NCBI RefSeq assembly: GCF_001434055.1
Contig: NZ_AZCZ01000001.1
Location: 62,001 to 126,000 of the forward strand
Reading direction: 5' to 3'
Length of the DNA: 64,000 nucleotides
Source of the DNA: Levilactobacillus parabrevis ATCC 53295
GTDB taxonomy: Bacteria; Bacillota; Bacilli; Lactobacillales; Lactobacillaceae
Within the stretch, counting starts at the first letter, position 1; every line of letters starts with the position of its first letter. The notes beneath the pieces were generated by a model that was not told the origin of the DNA, ran no database searches, and saw nothing but the letters and a program-made list of their open reading frames with translations. Below, piece by piece: positions 1-10,090 of this stretch. Both the position numbers and the translations under genes were made by a program.

Positions 1-733
1 CCGGCCGCTCATCGATACCACGGACCCGTTGATAGAGAATGTAGCCGAACTTGCCAAAGTCGTGAATCAACGCCAGCTGACTACGTTCGTATAAATCCGC
101 CCCATTTAAGATACCCAGCTCATGCATCTTAGGTACGGTCTTCTTCCCGACCCCCCGAAACCGTTCGATCGGTAATGCCATCAGGAAATCGTGAGCGTCC
201 TCGGGGAGAATCACGCAGACCCCCACCGGCTTTCGAAAGTCGGAGGCTTCCTTCGCCAAAAACTTACTGTAGGAAATTCCGGTCGAACAGGTCAGATGCG
301 TCTGATCAAAAATTTCAGCCTGAATCGCATGAGCCACCTGCACCGCGGAATGTAGGTGGTGCTTGTTTTCGGTCACGTCCAAGTAGGCTTCATCGAAGGC
401 CACCGTTTCAATCTTGTCCGTGTACTCGTGAAAGATGGCGTGAATCTGGTCAGAAATTTCGCGGTAACGGGGAAAGTCTGGCGTCTTGAAAATCGCTTTG
501 GGACACAGTTTCAGCGCCTCGTTGGCGTTCATTGCCGAATGCACGCCGGTCTGCCGAGCAATGTAATTGGCGGTAGTCACGACGCCCCGACCACCCGTCT
601 TACGCGGATCTTGGGCCACAATTAGGGGATGGCCCTTGAATTCCGGATGATCGCGCTCCTCAATGGATGCGTAGAAGGCGTCCATGTCGACGTGAATGAT
701 TTTACGTTGCGTAAATTTAGCTGCCGGTTGCAT
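1..733 (-). CDS. dinB: DNA polymerase IV, 5' portion (C-terminal part lies outside the window)
   Basis: Y-family translesion DNA polymerase used during the SOS response. About 244 codons are visible, read from ATG at 733 behind a GGAGG-type site. The palm motif [10 protein letters not shown] is near residue 15 and the catalytic pair is in FDEAYLDVT near residue 105; a helix-hairpin-helix-like stretch ([15 protein letters not shown]) follows. The little-finger domain is beyond position 1. The gene is separated from yajC by a gap of about 530 bases and has its own promoter with a LexA-like operator inside the spacer, so SOS induction is likely. The identity is clear from the motifs. Confidence 0.95.
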   Translation of the reverse strand, partial: MQPAAKFTQRKIIHVDMDAFYASIEERDHPEFKGHPLIVAQDPRKTGGRGVVTTANYIARQTGVHSAMNANEALKLCPKAIFKTPDFPRYREISDQIHAIFHEYTDKIETVAFDEAYLDVTENKHHLHSAVQVAHAIQAEIFDQTHLTCSTGISYSKFLAKEASDFRKPVGVCVILPEDAHDFLMALPIERFRGVGKKTVPKMHELGILNGADLYERSQLALIHDFGKFGYILYQRVRGIDERP

Positions 734-769
734 CGTGGCCACCTCCCAGTATGGCATAGGCTTTCCTAA

Positions 770-798
770 ATTATAATCGAACACGCGTTTGTCCACAA
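770..798 (-). promoter_or_regulatory. dinB promoter with LexA (SOS) box in the spacer
   Basis: On the minus strand a -35 TTGTGG (793-798) and a perfect -10 TATAAT (770-775) are 17 bases apart. The spacer contains CGAACACGCGTTTG on the plus strand (778-791), one mismatch from the Gram-positive LexA consensus CGAAC-N4-GTTCG. A repressor bound there would cover both promoter elements. Seen directly; the LexA role is inferred from dinB being a classical SOS gene. Confidence 0.7.
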
Positions 799-808
799 CT
801 AAAATTAT

Positions 809-863
809 CGCTGGGTTAGCAACACAGTGTCGCCTGCGGCTGCCACTGGTTGTTAACCCAGCG
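809..863. repeat. Minimal remnant of the dispersed hairpin element (core only)
   Basis: A near-perfect inverted repeat (CGCTGGGTTAGCAAC against GTTGTTAACCCAGCG) encloses GTCGCCTGCGGCTGCC. That enclosed sequence is the 5' boundary sequence of the large dispersed elements seen elsewhere (for example at 19417 and 52285). The three internal hairpins are missing, so this looks like a deletion derivative. Confidence 0.5.
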
Positions 864-1106
864 TGCTCTAATTTTTTCCAATGACATAATTCAGCAATTT
901 CGACTACAAGTTACCACTTAGTAAAGTTATCATCCAAACCGACAAGCCATGCTTCAAGCAGTAGCTAAACCCAAGCATCCGCCATTCACAGCACTTCATA
1001 CCAGTAACCAATTTGGGGCTACCCTAATCATTTCTAATACTTTATAAAAAAGATGCGACTGAATTGGCAAAAATTACATTAGTAATAAGTAAAGGGAGGC
1101 ACTACG

Positions 1107-1175
1107 TTGAGTGACCAAAATAGAATTTTTCTCTATCATCAAACAAAATCATCAATGTGGCCAGAGGCGAAATAG
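1107..1175 (+). CDS. Possible 22-residue peptide or gene remnant
   Basis: A short reading frame starts at TTG 1107, eight bases after a strong AAAGGGAGG ribosome site, and reads MSDQNRIFLYHQTKSSMWPE-AK before a TAG. It is the only plus-strand candidate in the dinB-yajC gap, with a weak promoter-like TTGGCA about 50 bases upstream. The good ribosome site suggests a translated small peptide or the surviving start of a decayed gene. I recognise no family and the call is tentative. Confidence 0.3.
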   Translation: MSDQNRIFLYHQTKSSMWPEAK

Positions 1176-1194
1176 CATCCATGTTTAGCGGAAC

Positions 1195-1223
1195 AAAAAA
1201 GACCGACACAGATTGCGTCAGTC
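1195..1223 (-). terminator. Terminator downstream of yajC
   Basis: The minus strand reads GACTGACGC, loop, GTGTCGGTC, then six T. The stem has two G-U pairs. It follows the yajC stop by about 45 bases and closes the ruvA-ruvB-yajC unit. Confidence 0.75.
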
Positions 1224-1267
1224 TCCTAACTCACCGTCAAACTCGTTGCCAGTGAGTCACTCTAAAC

Positions 1268-1714
1268 TTATTTAGCTGCGTCGTCCTTGTCAGCACTGTC
1301 GTCAGCGGCTGCACTGTCGGCCGTGTCAGCTGAATCATCAGCAGCACTTTCAGCAGGTTTGTCGTCACTAGCTGCTTCACTCGTTGCTGCGGCAACGGGT
1401 GCCGTAACAGCAGCTGGAGCTTGCGCCGTAACCGTTGAGATAGCCCGTAAGTCGAAGACCAAGTAGATGCCATCGCAATCCAAAGTAACGGTCTTGTCAG
1501 CATCGTTAATTTCATCAATGACACCATGCAGGCGACCGATGGTAACAACGTGGTCACCCTTCTTTAATTCACTCATCATATCCTTGTGCTTCTTTTGTTG
1601 CTTTTGTTGTGGCCGCAACATTAAGAAATACATCAAGGCTAAAAAGATCACTAAGATAATGATCGTTGAATACTGGCTAGCGCCGCCAGCTGCAATTACA
1701 AAGTTTCCTAACAC
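1268..1714 (-). CDS. yajC: Sec translocase accessory subunit YajC
   Basis: YajC is the small single-pass partner of SecDF in protein export. The 148-residue product has a transmembrane segment at about residues 15-34, followed by the typical basic turn LRPQQKQQKKHKDMMSELKKGD and the small VVTIGRLHGVIDEI domain. The C-terminal 45 residues are an Ala/Asp/Ser-rich acidic tail, longer than in most YajC proteins (about 85-110 residues). It follows ruvB by about 145 bases. In many Firmicutes queA and tgt lie between ruvB and yajC; neither is present here. Confidence 0.93.
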   Translation of the reverse strand: MLGNFVIAAGGASQYSTIIILVIFLALMYFLMLRPQQKQQKKHKDMMSELKKGDHVVTIGRLHGVIDEINDADKTVTLDCDGIYLVFDLRAISTVTAQAPAAVTAPVAAATSEAASDDKPAESAADDSADTADSAAADDSADKDDAAK

Positions 1715-1860
1715 TTTCGTTCACTCCTTCATATCGTCTCTATTGAACCACTTTACCAGAACCAAGGGATTCCGTCCAATTATTTCTAGAAGTTCTTGGG
1801 ATGTTCGGTATTATAATGACATTTTTAAAAAGTAATTTGTCGTCTTCCCAAATAATTAGT

Positions 1861-2883
1861 CTAGTCGTGATCCTGATTGGGCATCGGTAGTCCCAAATGG
1901 GCGTAACCGGCAGCCGTCACTACTCGTCCCCGCGCCGTACGTTTCAAATAACCGCGCTGAAGCAGGTAAGGTTCGTACATCGCTGCCACCGTTTCCGTCT
2001 CCTCACCAATGTTGGCCGCCAGGGTGTTTAACCCAACTGGCCCACCATCGTAGTAGTCGATCATCGTCGTCAACAGCTTCACATCGGTTGGATCAAGCCC
2101 CGCCGAATCAACCCGTAACAACGTCAACGCGTGGTCGACGATTGCCCGGTCGATAGTGGAGTGATCCGGCGACACTTCGGCGAAGTCCCGAATCCGCTTC
2201 AACAACCGGTTTGCAATCCGAGGCGTCCCCCGCGACCGCAAGGCAACTTCGTGGGCCCCATCGGTCGCAATCGTCGTGTTGAAGATATCGGCGGAACGTT
2301 CCACGATGTCCTGCAGATCACGCGTTTCATAATAGGCCATGTGTTCCACGATGCCGAAACGATCTCGCAACGGTGCCGACAACAAACCGGCCCGGGTGGT
2401 CGCCCCAATCAGCGTGAACGGCGGCAATGGGAAATGCACGGGATGGGCGGTTGGCCCCTGCCCAACGACAATGTCGATGTAGAAATCTTCCATTGCCGAG
2501 TACAACATTTCCTCAACAATCTTTGGCAACCGGTGAATTTCATCGATGAAGAGAATGTCGCCGGGCTGAAGCTCGTTGAGTAACGCCACTAAGTCTCCAG
2601 GCTTCTCGATGGCTGGCCCACTGGTCGTCCGAATGTGGACGGCCATTTCGTTAGCAATTACCATCGCCAACGTCGTCTTCCCCAAGCCAGGTGGTCCGTA
2701 GAGGAGAACGTGATCAAGCGATTCTTCACGCTGTTTTGCCGCCTGAATGTACACGCTCAGCTCATGTTTAATGGGATCTTGGCCAATATATTGAGCCAAC
2801 GTTTGTGGTCGCAGTGATTTTTCAATTGAGTCTTCGCTATCGTCCGCAGGTTCGGGTGATACTAAGCGATCTTCATCAGCCAT
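1861..2883 (-). CDS. ruvB: Holliday junction branch-migration ATPase RuvB
   Basis: RuvB is the hexameric AAA+ motor that, with RuvA, drives branch migration of Holliday junctions. The 340-residue protein has Walker [12 protein letters not shown] near residue 60, Walker [10 protein letters not shown] near 105, sensor GATTRAG near 155 and the C-terminal winged helix ending in [15 protein letters not shown] chose ATG 2883 because AAAGGAGG lies just upstream; a longer frame from TTG would place that ribosome site inside the coding region. It is downstream of ruvA, separated by about 195 bases that contain a repeat remnant. Confidence 0.97.
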   Translation of the reverse strand: MADEDRLVSPEPADDSEDSIEKSLRPQTLAQYIGQDPIKHELSVYIQAAKQREESLDHVLLYGPPGLGKTTLAMVIANEMAVHIRTTSGPAIEKPGDLVALLNELQPGDILFIDEIHRLPKIVEEMLYSAMEDFYIDIVVGQGPTAHPVHFPLPPFTLIGATTRAGLLSAPLRDRFGIVEHMAYYETRDLQDIVERSADIFNTTIATDGAHEVALRSRGTPRIANRLLKRIRDFAEVSPDHSTIDRAIVDHALTLLRVDSAGLDPTDVKLLTTMIDYYDGGPVGLNTLAANIGEETETVAAMYEPYLLQRGYLKRTARGRVVTAAGYAHLGLPMPNQDHD

Positions 2884-2925
2884 CGTTCCGCCTCCTTTCG
2901 TTTGTTTCAACTAGTTTTTTCGATT

Positions 2926-2997
2926 GTCGCTTACGGCGGTCAGAAATTCTACCTGCTGTGGGGATCGGTGAAATCCTCGACCTCCTCCAGCTAGGCT
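2926..2997 (+). repeat. Dispersed element remnant with internal deletion (ruvA-ruvB gap)
   Basis: This stretch joins the 5' boundary of the dispersed element (GTCGCTTACGGCGGTCAG...CCTGCTGTGGGGATCG) almost directly to its 3' boundary (CTCGACCTCCTCCAGCTAGGCTA). The three hairpins found in full copies are absent. It lies within the ruvAB transcript, in antisense orientation to it. Confidence 0.6.
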
Positions 2998-3079
2998 ATT
3001 CGTTAACATTTTTTAAAATACGAAAAAGTCATTCTTTCACCATGAATATAACAATTTTTACACAACAATTCAGTCACGC

Positions 3080-3691
3080 TTAGTTCGTCAACAACCGTAG
3101 TCCCTCACTCAGGTAGTCGTTCGTTGACTTGCCAGCAAATTGCTTTAATTTCGGCGTAATCTTCTTGACAGCCGTCTCGCGATAACCTAAAGCGGTCAAG
3201 GCCGCGATGGCGTCGTCCAATTCGGGATTGGTGCCATCGGTCGCGGCAACTTCTGGTGTGAACAAGTCACCATCATCGACGGGTGCCAGATCATCCAGCT
3301 TGTTCTGGAGATCCAAGACGATTTGCCCAGCCGTTTTCTTACCAACACCCGGGAACTTCGTCAAGAAGCTAACGTCGTTGGTCCGAATGGCCTGCATCAA
3401 GCCTTGATGATCCGGATTGGCCAGAATTGCCAGGGCACTCTTCGGTCCAATTCCATTCACGTTGATCAGCTTCAAGAAAAGCTGCTTTTCCGCAAAATCC
3501 TGGAACCCATAGAGCGTCTGAGCACTGTCACTAACCGCTTGATACACGTAAATCGTCACAGCTTGGCCGTCGGTGCTGACTTGGTAGCGGTAGGGATTGG
3601 CCGTGTTGACCAGATACCCCACCCCATTTACATCAATAACCACGTGGTCGGGGTAAACCGCCGCAATGGTGCCATGGAGGTATTCATACAT
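3080..3691 (-). CDS. ruvA: Holliday junction DNA-binding protein RuvA
   Basis: RuvA binds the four-way junction as a tetramer and loads RuvB. The 203-residue product has the N-terminal OB fold (MYEYLHGTIAAV...GVGYLV), paired helix-hairpin-helix motifs (LINVNGIGPKSALAIL and LTKFPGVGKKTAGQIVLDL, about residues 70-125), and a C-terminal three-helix domain (ELDDAIAALTALGYRETAV). ATG 3691 follows AAAGGAG and gives the usual family length. A longer upstream frame has no ribosome site. A LexA-like palindrome sits between promoter and start. Confidence 0.96.
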   Translation of the reverse strand: MYEYLHGTIAAVYPDHVVIDVNGVGYLVNTANPYRYQVSTDGQAVTIYVYQAVSDSAQTLYGFQDFAEKQLFLKLINVNGIGPKSALAILANPDHQGLMQAIRTNDVSFLTKFPGVGKKTAGQIVLDLQNKLDDLAPVDDGDLFTPEVAATDGTNPELDDAIAALTALGYRETAVKKITPKLKQFAGKSTNDYLSEGLRLLTN

Positions 3692-3714
3692 GACCAGTCT
3701 AATCTCCTTTAAGA

Positions 3715-3726
3715 AAACATATGTTT
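3715..3726 (-). promoter_or_regulatory. Putative LexA operator at ruvA
   Basis: A perfect 12-base palindrome AAACATATGTTT lies about 25 bases upstream of the ruvA start, just downstream of an extended -10 (TGGTACAAT on the minus strand). It matches the SOS consensus core AACATATGTT, but its outer bases are A/T instead of G/C. ruvAB is a classical SOS operon, which supports the reading; binding strength is uncertain. Confidence 0.45.
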
Positions 3727-3847
3727 GCTTTTTAAATTGTACCATATTCCCATCAAACCTGCAGTGAATTCCACAAATTTAGTAGGACTGGCGAAAAGAC
3801 GACAAGAGTAGCGAATAACTGAAACATACGCGACGTGAGCGCGCACA

Positions 3848-4036
3848 TCTCCAGCCGTGAGGGCGGTGCAAATAAACTCAGCCGTGGGAATTCCCTTAGT
3901 GGTGCTTTTACCACTTAGGGAATTGGTGCCTTTGAAACTCGGTTCTCAGCGGTTCAAAGCAAGCCCGGAGACCGTTCTTTGGCTCCGGGCGATCCGCCCA
4001 CCGCGCTCCGGTTTATTTGCACCGCCCGGCAAGGCG
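3848..4036 (-). repeat. Full three-hairpin dispersed element, subfamily B, copy 1
   Basis: Between mutL and ruvA. The outer stem is 17 bp and perfect (GGGCGGTGCAAATAAAC 3861-3877 with GTTTATTTGCACCGCCC 4011-4027), followed by an inner GTGGG/CCCAC (3884-3888/3997-4001). Inside are three hairpins: a 15-bp stem 3889-3903/3910-3924, a 7-bp stem 3930-3936/3953-3959 and an 8-bp stem 3963-3970/3983-3990. The copy at 14841 has the same plan with different stem sequences. It fills the only sizeable gap in this part of the repair cluster, and no gene is visible in it. Confidence 0.8.
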
Positions 4037-4069
4037 AAGTTACCCACTATCTAGTCGCAATGTTCACGG

Positions 4070-6121
4070 TTATTCGCCCCAGTCGTCGCCGCTGTGGTGG
4101 GGATCTTGGATACGCTTGAACAGCTTCTCTAAGTCCTGATCCGTAAAGTGCACTAGCACCGGCCGGCCGTGAGGACAATTAAACGGATTCTCTGCCGTCG
4201 CCAACTTTTTCAGCAGAGCCCGTGCCTGTTGATCGTCCAAGTGATGATTGGCCTTGATGGCACGTTTACAACTCATCATGATGGCCGTCTTCTCACGGAA
4301 GGCCGCCACGGAAATCTTACCATCCTTCAAAACCCAATCGATCATTTCCTTAATCGTATCGGTCTCCTGCCCAGCCTTAAACCAGGTCGGATGCTCGTGA
4401 ACAATGAAGCTGTTCGGGCCAAAGGATTCCAAGTGGATACCAACACTACTCAGCGTCTCCACGTGGTTGCTCAGTTCCAGAACATCAGTCGTCGGGTAAT
4501 CCAAAACAATTGGCACCAACAACTTCTGCTCGTCATCGCTAACTTCACCGATGGCTTGGCGGTAGAACTCATAGTTGACCCGTTCCTGAGCGGCGTGTTG
4601 GTCGATCAGATACAAGCCATCATCGGCCTCTGCCAACAGATACGTCCCGTGAACCTGCCCCAGGTAACGCAGTTCGGGAAAACGCTGCTGTGGTTGTGCC
4701 TGGGTTAGTTGCGTGGCTTCTGGGACTGTCTCAATGGGTTGGCTGGCCATTGCTGGTTGCTCGGCCGCCGATTCAGTTGCTTTACTCATCCCCAGTGGCG
4801 CAGCGGGCTGCTCGGTCCGATATTTCTCATCAAATGCCTGCACGGCGGGTAGCTTAAAGTCCCCCCGCGCATGGATCACGACCGGTTCAACCGGAACCTC
4901 TTCCGGCGTCTCCAATGGTTGTGGCCCCCGCTTGATGGGCGCGGCTGATGATGCGTCAGTCCCCGCACTAGGTTGACTCGCCACCGATGTTGGTTGCGTC
5001 ACCGCTGGCCGTGGTTGCGGTGCACTGGAGAACTCATACTTAGTCGAGGCATCATTTAACGCCATCGTCAGTTGATCAGTGGCCGGTTCCGGCGTCTTCT
5101 TTTGCTTTGGTAACTCGCTAAAAACATCCGGAATCAGATTTTCCGTGGAGAGCCGCTTGAACACAGTCTCCTGAATCAGCTGGGTCAGCTCCGGTTCCTG
5201 ACTGATGCGGACTTCCTGCTTGGTTGGATGCACGTTAACGTCAACTAGCAGCGGGTCCATCTTGATATCAAGCACAGCCAGTGGATACCGGCCGACCATC
5301 AGCTTTGACCCATAACCAGCAATCAGCGCTTTACTCAGCTGAAAATTGTGAATGTATCGCCCGTTGAGCAGTAGTGAAATATATTGCCGACTTGCCCGTG
5401 TCAATTCTGGTAGGCTCACGTAGCCGGTCACCTTGAAGTCCGGGTTGGCCCCGTTAATGGCGACCATCTTCCGGGCACTCTGCACGCCATAGATCCCAGC
5501 AATCACCTGCTGCAGGTCGCCCCGCCCGGTCGTCCGCGTCAGTTCACGCCCGTTGTGTACCAGTGAAAAGGCCACATCGGGATAGCTCAGAGCCAGTCGG
5601 TTCACGATATCCGTGATACGCGCCAACTCGGTCGCCGGTGACTTCAGGTATTTCAAGCGTGCCGGGACGTTGCCAAAGAGGTCCTTGACCGTTACCGAGG
5701 TACCCTTTCGCGCGGCTGCAGCGGTGTGCTCCTTGATGACGCCACCCACGTTATGGATCAACGTGCCGACACCCCCAGTTGAAGTCGTCAGGGTCACATC
5801 GGCCACGGAAGCGATACTGGGCAGCGCTTCACCACGGAACCCGAGCGACTTGATGCGAAAGAGGTCCTTGCGATCCGTGATCTTACTGGTAGCGTGCCGC
5901 TTGAAGGCCATTTCGGCGTCTTCGTCAGCGATCCCGTCACCATCATCGACCACGACGATTCGTTTCAAGCCGGCTTCTTCCACCGTGATGTCGATCTGCT
6001 TGCTGTGCGCATCAACGGCATTTTCCACCAATTCTTTGACGACGGATGCGGGCCGTTCAACCACTTCACCCGCTGCGATTTGGTCGGCCAGTACCGACGC
6101 TAACTCATGAATTTTAGGCAT
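4070..6121 (-). CDS. mutL: DNA mismatch repair protein MutL
   Basis: MutL couples mismatch recognition by MutS to strand removal. The 683-residue protein starts with the GHKL ATPase domain ([30 protein letters not shown] near residue 60, GFRGEAL near 95). A long Pro/Ala/Gln-rich linker occupies about residues 340-480 and the C-terminal dimerisation domain follows ([14 protein letters not shown], then [10 protein letters not shown] and the Cys-containing FNCPHGRP). These C-terminal motifs are those of endonuclease-type MutL proteins. It lies 21 bases downstream of mutS. Confidence 0.97.
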   Translation of the reverse strand: MPKIHELASVLADQIAAGEVVERPASVVKELVENAVDAHSKQIDITVEEAGLKRIVVVDDGDGIADEDAEMAFKRHATSKITDRKDLFRIKSLGFRGEALPSIASVADVTLTTSTGGVGTLIHNVGGVIKEHTAAAARKGTSVTVKDLFGNVPARLKYLKSPATELARITDIVNRLALSYPDVAFSLVHNGRELTRTTGRGDLQQVIAGIYGVQSARKMVAINGANPDFKVTGYVSLPELTRASRQYISLLLNGRYIHNFQLSKALIAGYGSKLMVGRYPLAVLDIKMDPLLVDVNVHPTKQEVRISQEPELTQLIQETVFKRLSTENLIPDVFSELPKQKKTPEPATDQLTMALNDASTKYEFSSAPQPRPAVTQPTSVASQPSAGTDASSAAPIKRGPQPLETPEEVPVEPVVIHARGDFKLPAVQAFDEKYRTEQPAAPLGMSKATESAAEQPAMASQPIETVPEATQLTQAQPQQRFPELRYLGQVHGTYLLAEADDGLYLIDQHAAQERVNYEFYRQAIGEVSDDEQKLLVPIVLDYPTTDVLELSNHVETLSSVGIHLESFGPNSFIVHEHPTWFKAGQETDTIKEMIDWVLKDGKISVAAFREKTAIMMSCKRAIKANHHLDDQQARALLKKLATAENPFNCPHGRPVLVHFTDQDLEKLFKRIQDPHHSGDDWGE

Positions 6122-6142
6122 GTACGACCCTTCCTCTCAGAC

Positions 6143-8854
6143 TTACTTAGATAATTTTTGTTGCCACTTGTAGACCTGACTCATCACGTCCATCGGCGTC
6201 ATCCCCATCAGGTTCAGGTGACTCAGTTGTTCGATAACCTTAGCTTGGGCCGGATTCATTTCCGGTTCATCGCTAAATAGCGACAATTGTTGATCCGTAG
6301 CCGCCGTTGCGGGTGTTCCTTCAGCGGGAGCGACCGGCTCATCTGACGTCGGCGTTGCTTCCGCGGACACCTCAGTCGGTGTGTCGACTGACGGACTAGT
6401 CGTCGCGGACTCAGTTGGTGTGCTAGTCTTTTCCGTCTCTGAGGTTTGCTCACTAGGCACCGCCACGACTGGTTTTTCAGCGGCTTCCTCTTCCAAATCA
6501 GTCAGGATTACTTCTGCCCGTTGCAATAACGGTGTTGGCATCCCCGCCAATTTAGCAACGTGAATCCCGTAGGACTTGTCGGCAGGACCCGGCTGCATTT
6601 GGTGCAAGAAGACCAAGTCCCCGTCACGTTCAACGGCGCCCACGTGGACGTTGCGCAACTGCTTTAAGGAGTCTTCCAGTGCGGTCAGTTCGTGGTAGTG
6701 GGTCGAGAACAGGGTTTTGGCATGCACCTTGTCGTGGACGAATTCAATGATTGCTTGCGCTAAGGCCATTCCATCGTAGGTCGCGGTCCCTCGACCAATT
6801 TCGTCGAATAGAATCAGACTGTTGGCAGTGGCGTGGCTCAACGCACGGTTAGCTTCCTGCATTTCGACCATGAAGGTACTTTGGCCGGAAATCAGGTCAT
6901 CGGCCGCCCCAATGCGCGTGAAGATCTGGTCAAAGACGGGCATCTGCGCGGCTTCAGCCGGCACGAAACACCCCATCTGTGCCATGATCACGGTCAGCGC
7001 CAGTTGACGCATGTAGGTACTCTTCCCGGACATGTTGGGCCCAGTGATCAGGAGAACGTTGGTCTGATCATCCATGGAAACATCGTTTGGCACGTAGGAT
7101 TGTCGGCCCAATACCTTTTCCACGACCGGATGCCGGCCCTGAGTGATTTCCAAATCATGACCCGCGATCAACGTAGGTTTCACAAAGTGGTAGTCTTCAC
7201 TGACCACGGCAAAGCTCTGAAGAACGTCCAGGCTGGCAATAGTCGCTGCCAGCTTCTGTAGCCGCGTAATGGCCTTCTTGACCTGTTCACGCAGGTCAAC
7301 GAACAATTTGTATTCGAGCGCCGTGGACTTCTCCTCGGCTTCCAAAATCAAGTGTTCCTTTTCCTTCAGTTCTGGTGTGGAGAACCGTTCGGCATTGGCT
7401 AGTGTCTGCTTACGTTCGTACCGGTCAGCGGGCAACTTATCGAGGTTGACCTTGGTCACTTCGATGTAGTAGCCAAAGACGTGATTGTACCCGATCTTTA
7501 AGTTATTGATCCCGGTCACTTCACGCTCGTGAGCCTCCATTTCGGCCAGCCACTGCTTACCATTACGCATGGCGTCACGGTACTCATCGAGTTGGTCACT
7601 GTAGCCGTCACGAATCACACCACCGTCCGTCACGGACAACGGCGGCTCGGGCGTGATGGCATCCCGAATGGCCTCGGCCACGTCCTCTACCGGATCGAGC
7701 CCGTTGAGCATGGGTTCAAAGACTTTTTCGCCCAAATCGCCAATCGTATGGGCGATCTGGGGAACCTGTTCGAGCGAGGTCTGTAACTGAATCAGGTCAC
7801 GCCCATTGACGCTCCCAAAGGCAACCCGGCCAGCAAGACGTTCCAAGTCATAGACCTTGACCAATTCGGCTTGCAGGTTACTGCGTTCGAAATAGTGATC
7901 GAGTAAGACGCCGACTTTTTCCTGACGATCTTCGATTTGACCGCGATCAATCAATGGCCGATCCAGCCACTGCTTCAGCAGGCGCCCACCCATGGCCGTC
8001 TTGGTTTCATCAAGCAGCCAGAGTAAGGTCCCCGACTTCTTCTTGGTCCGTAAATTCTGGGTGATTTCTAGGTTTGACTGTGAGGAATGATCCATCTTCA
8101 GAAAGGCCGCCGGTTGGTAAGCCACAGCCCGCTGTAAATGCGCTAGGCTGCGTTTCTGCGTAACCGTCACGTAAGTCACTAAGACACCAATGACCTGCTT
8201 CAAAAGGTCACTGGTCAGGTCCTGTTCCACGTAACTCAGTTCAGAACTGCTCTGGATGTCGTTCTGTGACGAAATCATCAGGCCTAACTGCTTACACCGG
8301 TCCTGCACCGTTTGGCTGACCGTGGTATCAATAACGACTTCCTTTGTCTGTAGACTCATCAGTTCATTGATAACGGTATCGACCGTGTTCAGTTCGGCTG
8401 CCTTCAATTCACCGGTCGACAGGTCGGTATACGCCAGCCCATAGTGCGTGGCATCGATCATGGTGAGTGCCGTTAAGTAGTTGTTACGTTTGGCCCCCGC
8501 TGCACCAGTATCCGTCTGAGTCCCAGGCGTAACCAGTTGAATAACCTCGCGCTTAACCATCCCTTTAGCCAGTTTAGGATCTTCCATCTGCTCACAAATG
8601 GCGACCTTGTAGCCTTGATCGACTAGGATGTCGATGTAGCTCTGCACGGCCTTGTGCGGTACCCCACACATGGGAATAGGATTTTTAGCACTGTGACTCC
8701 GTGTGGTCAGGGTCAACTCAAGCAGTTGAGACCCTTTTACGGCGTCCTCGTTAAACATTTCATAGAAGTCCCCGAGTCGGTAAAACAGGAAGGCATCGGG
8801 ATACTGGTCCTTAATTTTTTGATATTGCTCCATCATGGGCGTCGTTTTCGTCAT
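6143..8854 (-). CDS. mutS: DNA mismatch repair protein MutS
   Basis: MutS recognises mismatches and small loops. The 903-residue protein has the N-terminal mismatch-binding motif [11 protein letters not shown] (about residue 24), connector, lever and clamp domains, and the ATPase with Walker [14 protein letters not shown] near 610, Walker [12 protein letters not shown] and the helix-turn-helix tail. An acidic Ser/Thr/Pro-rich linker of about 65 residues follows the ATPase and ends in QQLSLF, which fits the beta-clamp-binding consensus. Downstream of ymdB by 33 bases and upstream of mutL, so probably co-transcribed. Confidence 0.97.
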   Translation of the reverse strand: MTKTTPMMEQYQKIKDQYPDAFLFYRLGDFYEMFNEDAVKGSQLLELTLTTRSHSAKNPIPMCGVPHKAVQSYIDILVDQGYKVAICEQMEDPKLAKGMVKREVIQLVTPGTQTDTGAAGAKRNNYLTALTMIDATHYGLAYTDLSTGELKAAELNTVDTVINELMSLQTKEVVIDTTVSQTVQDRCKQLGLMISSQNDIQSSSELSYVEQDLTSDLLKQVIGVLVTYVTVTQKRSLAHLQRAVAYQPAAFLKMDHSSQSNLEITQNLRTKKKSGTLLWLLDETKTAMGGRLLKQWLDRPLIDRGQIEDRQEKVGVLLDHYFERSNLQAELVKVYDLERLAGRVAFGSVNGRDLIQLQTSLEQVPQIAHTIGDLGEKVFEPMLNGLDPVEDVAEAIRDAITPEPPLSVTDGGVIRDGYSDQLDEYRDAMRNGKQWLAEMEAHEREVTGINNLKIGYNHVFGYYIEVTKVNLDKLPADRYERKQTLANAERFSTPELKEKEHLILEAEEKSTALEYKLFVDLREQVKKAITRLQKLAATIASLDVLQSFAVVSEDYHFVKPTLIAGHDLEITQGRHPVVEKVLGRQSYVPNDVSMDDQTNVLLITGPNMSGKSTYMRQLALTVIMAQMGCFVPAEAAQMPVFDQIFTRIGAADDLISGQSTFMVEMQEANRALSHATANSLILFDEIGRGTATYDGMALAQAIIEFVHDKVHAKTLFSTHYHELTALEDSLKQLRNVHVGAVERDGDLVFLHQMQPGPADKSYGIHVAKLAGMPTPLLQRAEVILTDLEEEAAEKPVVAVPSEQTSETEKTSTPTESATTSPSVDTPTEVSAEATPTSDEPVAPAEGTPATAATDQQLSLFSDEPEMNPAQAKVIEQLSHLNLMGMTPMDVMSQVYKWQQKLSK

Positions 8855-8887
8855 GGAAATTGGTTCATCCTTTCACTTCACTAAAAC

Positions 8888-9685
8888 TTAGCTTTGGTAC
8901 GGGTGTTGCGGACTGATTAAAATCGGTCGAATCCGTGAGGCGTGACCGGTCTTGTCGTTTAAATCAATGACACAGCCGGATAAGAGTCCCGCACCCTTTT
9001 CTTGAACGGTGTAGCGGGTTGGCCGCTGGTTTTCGAAACGTTCGATCACGCTGTCAGCCTGCATCCCCAGGACGCTATCGGCCGGACCAGTCATGCCGAC
9101 TTCCGTTAAGAAAGCCGTCCCGTGCTTCAACACTTGAGCATCACTAGTCTGAACGTGGGTGTGCGTACCGACCACCGCAGACAATTGTCCGTCATAACGC
9201 ATAGCAAAGGCGCGCTTCTCACTGGTCGTCTCAGCGTGGAAATCGACGAAGACAAAGTCAGTATCCAATTCGGGTAAGAGATGTTTCATCGTCGCAAAGG
9301 GATCATCCATGGGGTTCATGAAGACCCGGCCCTGCATGTTCACCACTGCCAGCACTTGTTGGTTAACCTTAACCTTGGTCCACCCTTGGCCCGGCGTGTT
9401 GTCACCAGGAAAGTTAGCGGGCCGAACCAGGCGATTGGCACCGCCAATAAAATCATAGAGTTCGGCGTTATCCCAAGTATGGTTCCCCATGGTGACCACG
9501 TCGGCCCCGTCCTTTAACAGTTGCTTGTAGATACTTTGACTGATCCCACGCCCAACTGGGGTTGAATTTTCCCCGTTGACGATGGTGACTTGGGGCTTCA
9601 AGTCCCGTTTTAATTGCGGCAGGTACTCGTGAATCATGTCCACACCGATATTTCCAACAACGTCACCAACAAAAAGAATACGCAT
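8888..9685 (-). CDS. ymdB: YmdB-family metallophosphoesterase
   Basis: Belongs to the TIGR00282 family, whose Bacillus member YmdB is a cyclic-nucleotide phosphodiesterase tied to RNA turnover and biofilm decisions. The 265-residue protein starts with the metal-binding GDVVGNIG and has further metallophosphoesterase signatures: NGENS near residue 40, MGNHTWDN near 67, DFHAETTSEK near 150 and VGTHTHVQT near 175. The start has GGGGAACG just upstream. The gene order rny, ymdB, mutS is common in Firmicutes and links it to RNase Y. Confidence 0.93.
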   Translation of the reverse strand: MRILFVGDVVGNIGVDMIHEYLPQLKRDLKPQVTIVNGENSTPVGRGISQSIYKQLLKDGADVVTMGNHTWDNAELYDFIGGANRLVRPANFPGDNTPGQGWTKVKVNQQVLAVVNMQGRVFMNPMDDPFATMKHLLPELDTDFVFVDFHAETTSEKRAFAMRYDGQLSAVVGTHTHVQTSDAQVLKHGTAFLTEVGMTGPADSVLGMQADSVIERFENQRPTRYTVQEKGAGLLSGCVIDLNDKTGHASRIRPILISPQHPYQS

Positions 9686-9771
9686 CTTCGTTCCCCTATC
9701 TGTGACCCCACGTGGGCCCTCATTGACCGGTCTGCCCGATCATTTTTATTATTTAACCAAACATCTAAAAG

Positions 9772-9940
9772 CGCGACTGCGGCGGCCAGAAATTCCACCT
9801 GCTGTGGGGAAGAGTGGTCTTGCACCTCGACTTGAAACCGCAAGAAACACGCGTTTTCAAGCTCATCCCATGGCCTAGGCTGTCAAAAAACGTCAGCCAA
9901 CGCCATCGTCACGGCCGGTTACATTTCTGACCGCTTCCGC
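9772..9940 (+). repeat. Dispersed element, subfamily A, first hairpin degenerate
   Basis: In the rny-ymdB gap. It starts with GCGACTGCGGCGGCCAGAAATTCC and the conserved CCTGCTGTGGGGA. A clear hairpin follows (CTTGAAACCGC...GCGTTTTCAAG, about 9830-9860), then a second one (AGGCTG...CAGCC, about 9876-9898), and the tail is CATCGTCACGGCCGG. The hairpin closest to the 5' end is degenerate. The rest of the 440-base gap shows no gene. Confidence 0.65.
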
Positions 9941-10090
9941 CTTAAAATAGTTATTAACCGTATTTTATCAATCCATAGTTACCGCAATGGTTTGATGACT
10001 ATCGCTCATATTGAATGATCTGGATCTGTTCAACATAACTCTGTCAATTGCATACGGTCTATTTTACCATGGATTAACCGCTAATGACGT

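Noticed and set aside
1237-1557. A 106-codon frame within yajC in another frame
   Set aside because: Product of the biased Ala/Asp/Ser codons of the YajC tail; the yajC frame has clear family motifs.
3848-4036. Interpreting the structured elements as CRISPR arrays or tRNA genes
   Set aside because: No regularly spaced identical repeats and no cloverleaf or CCA end; stems vary between copies.
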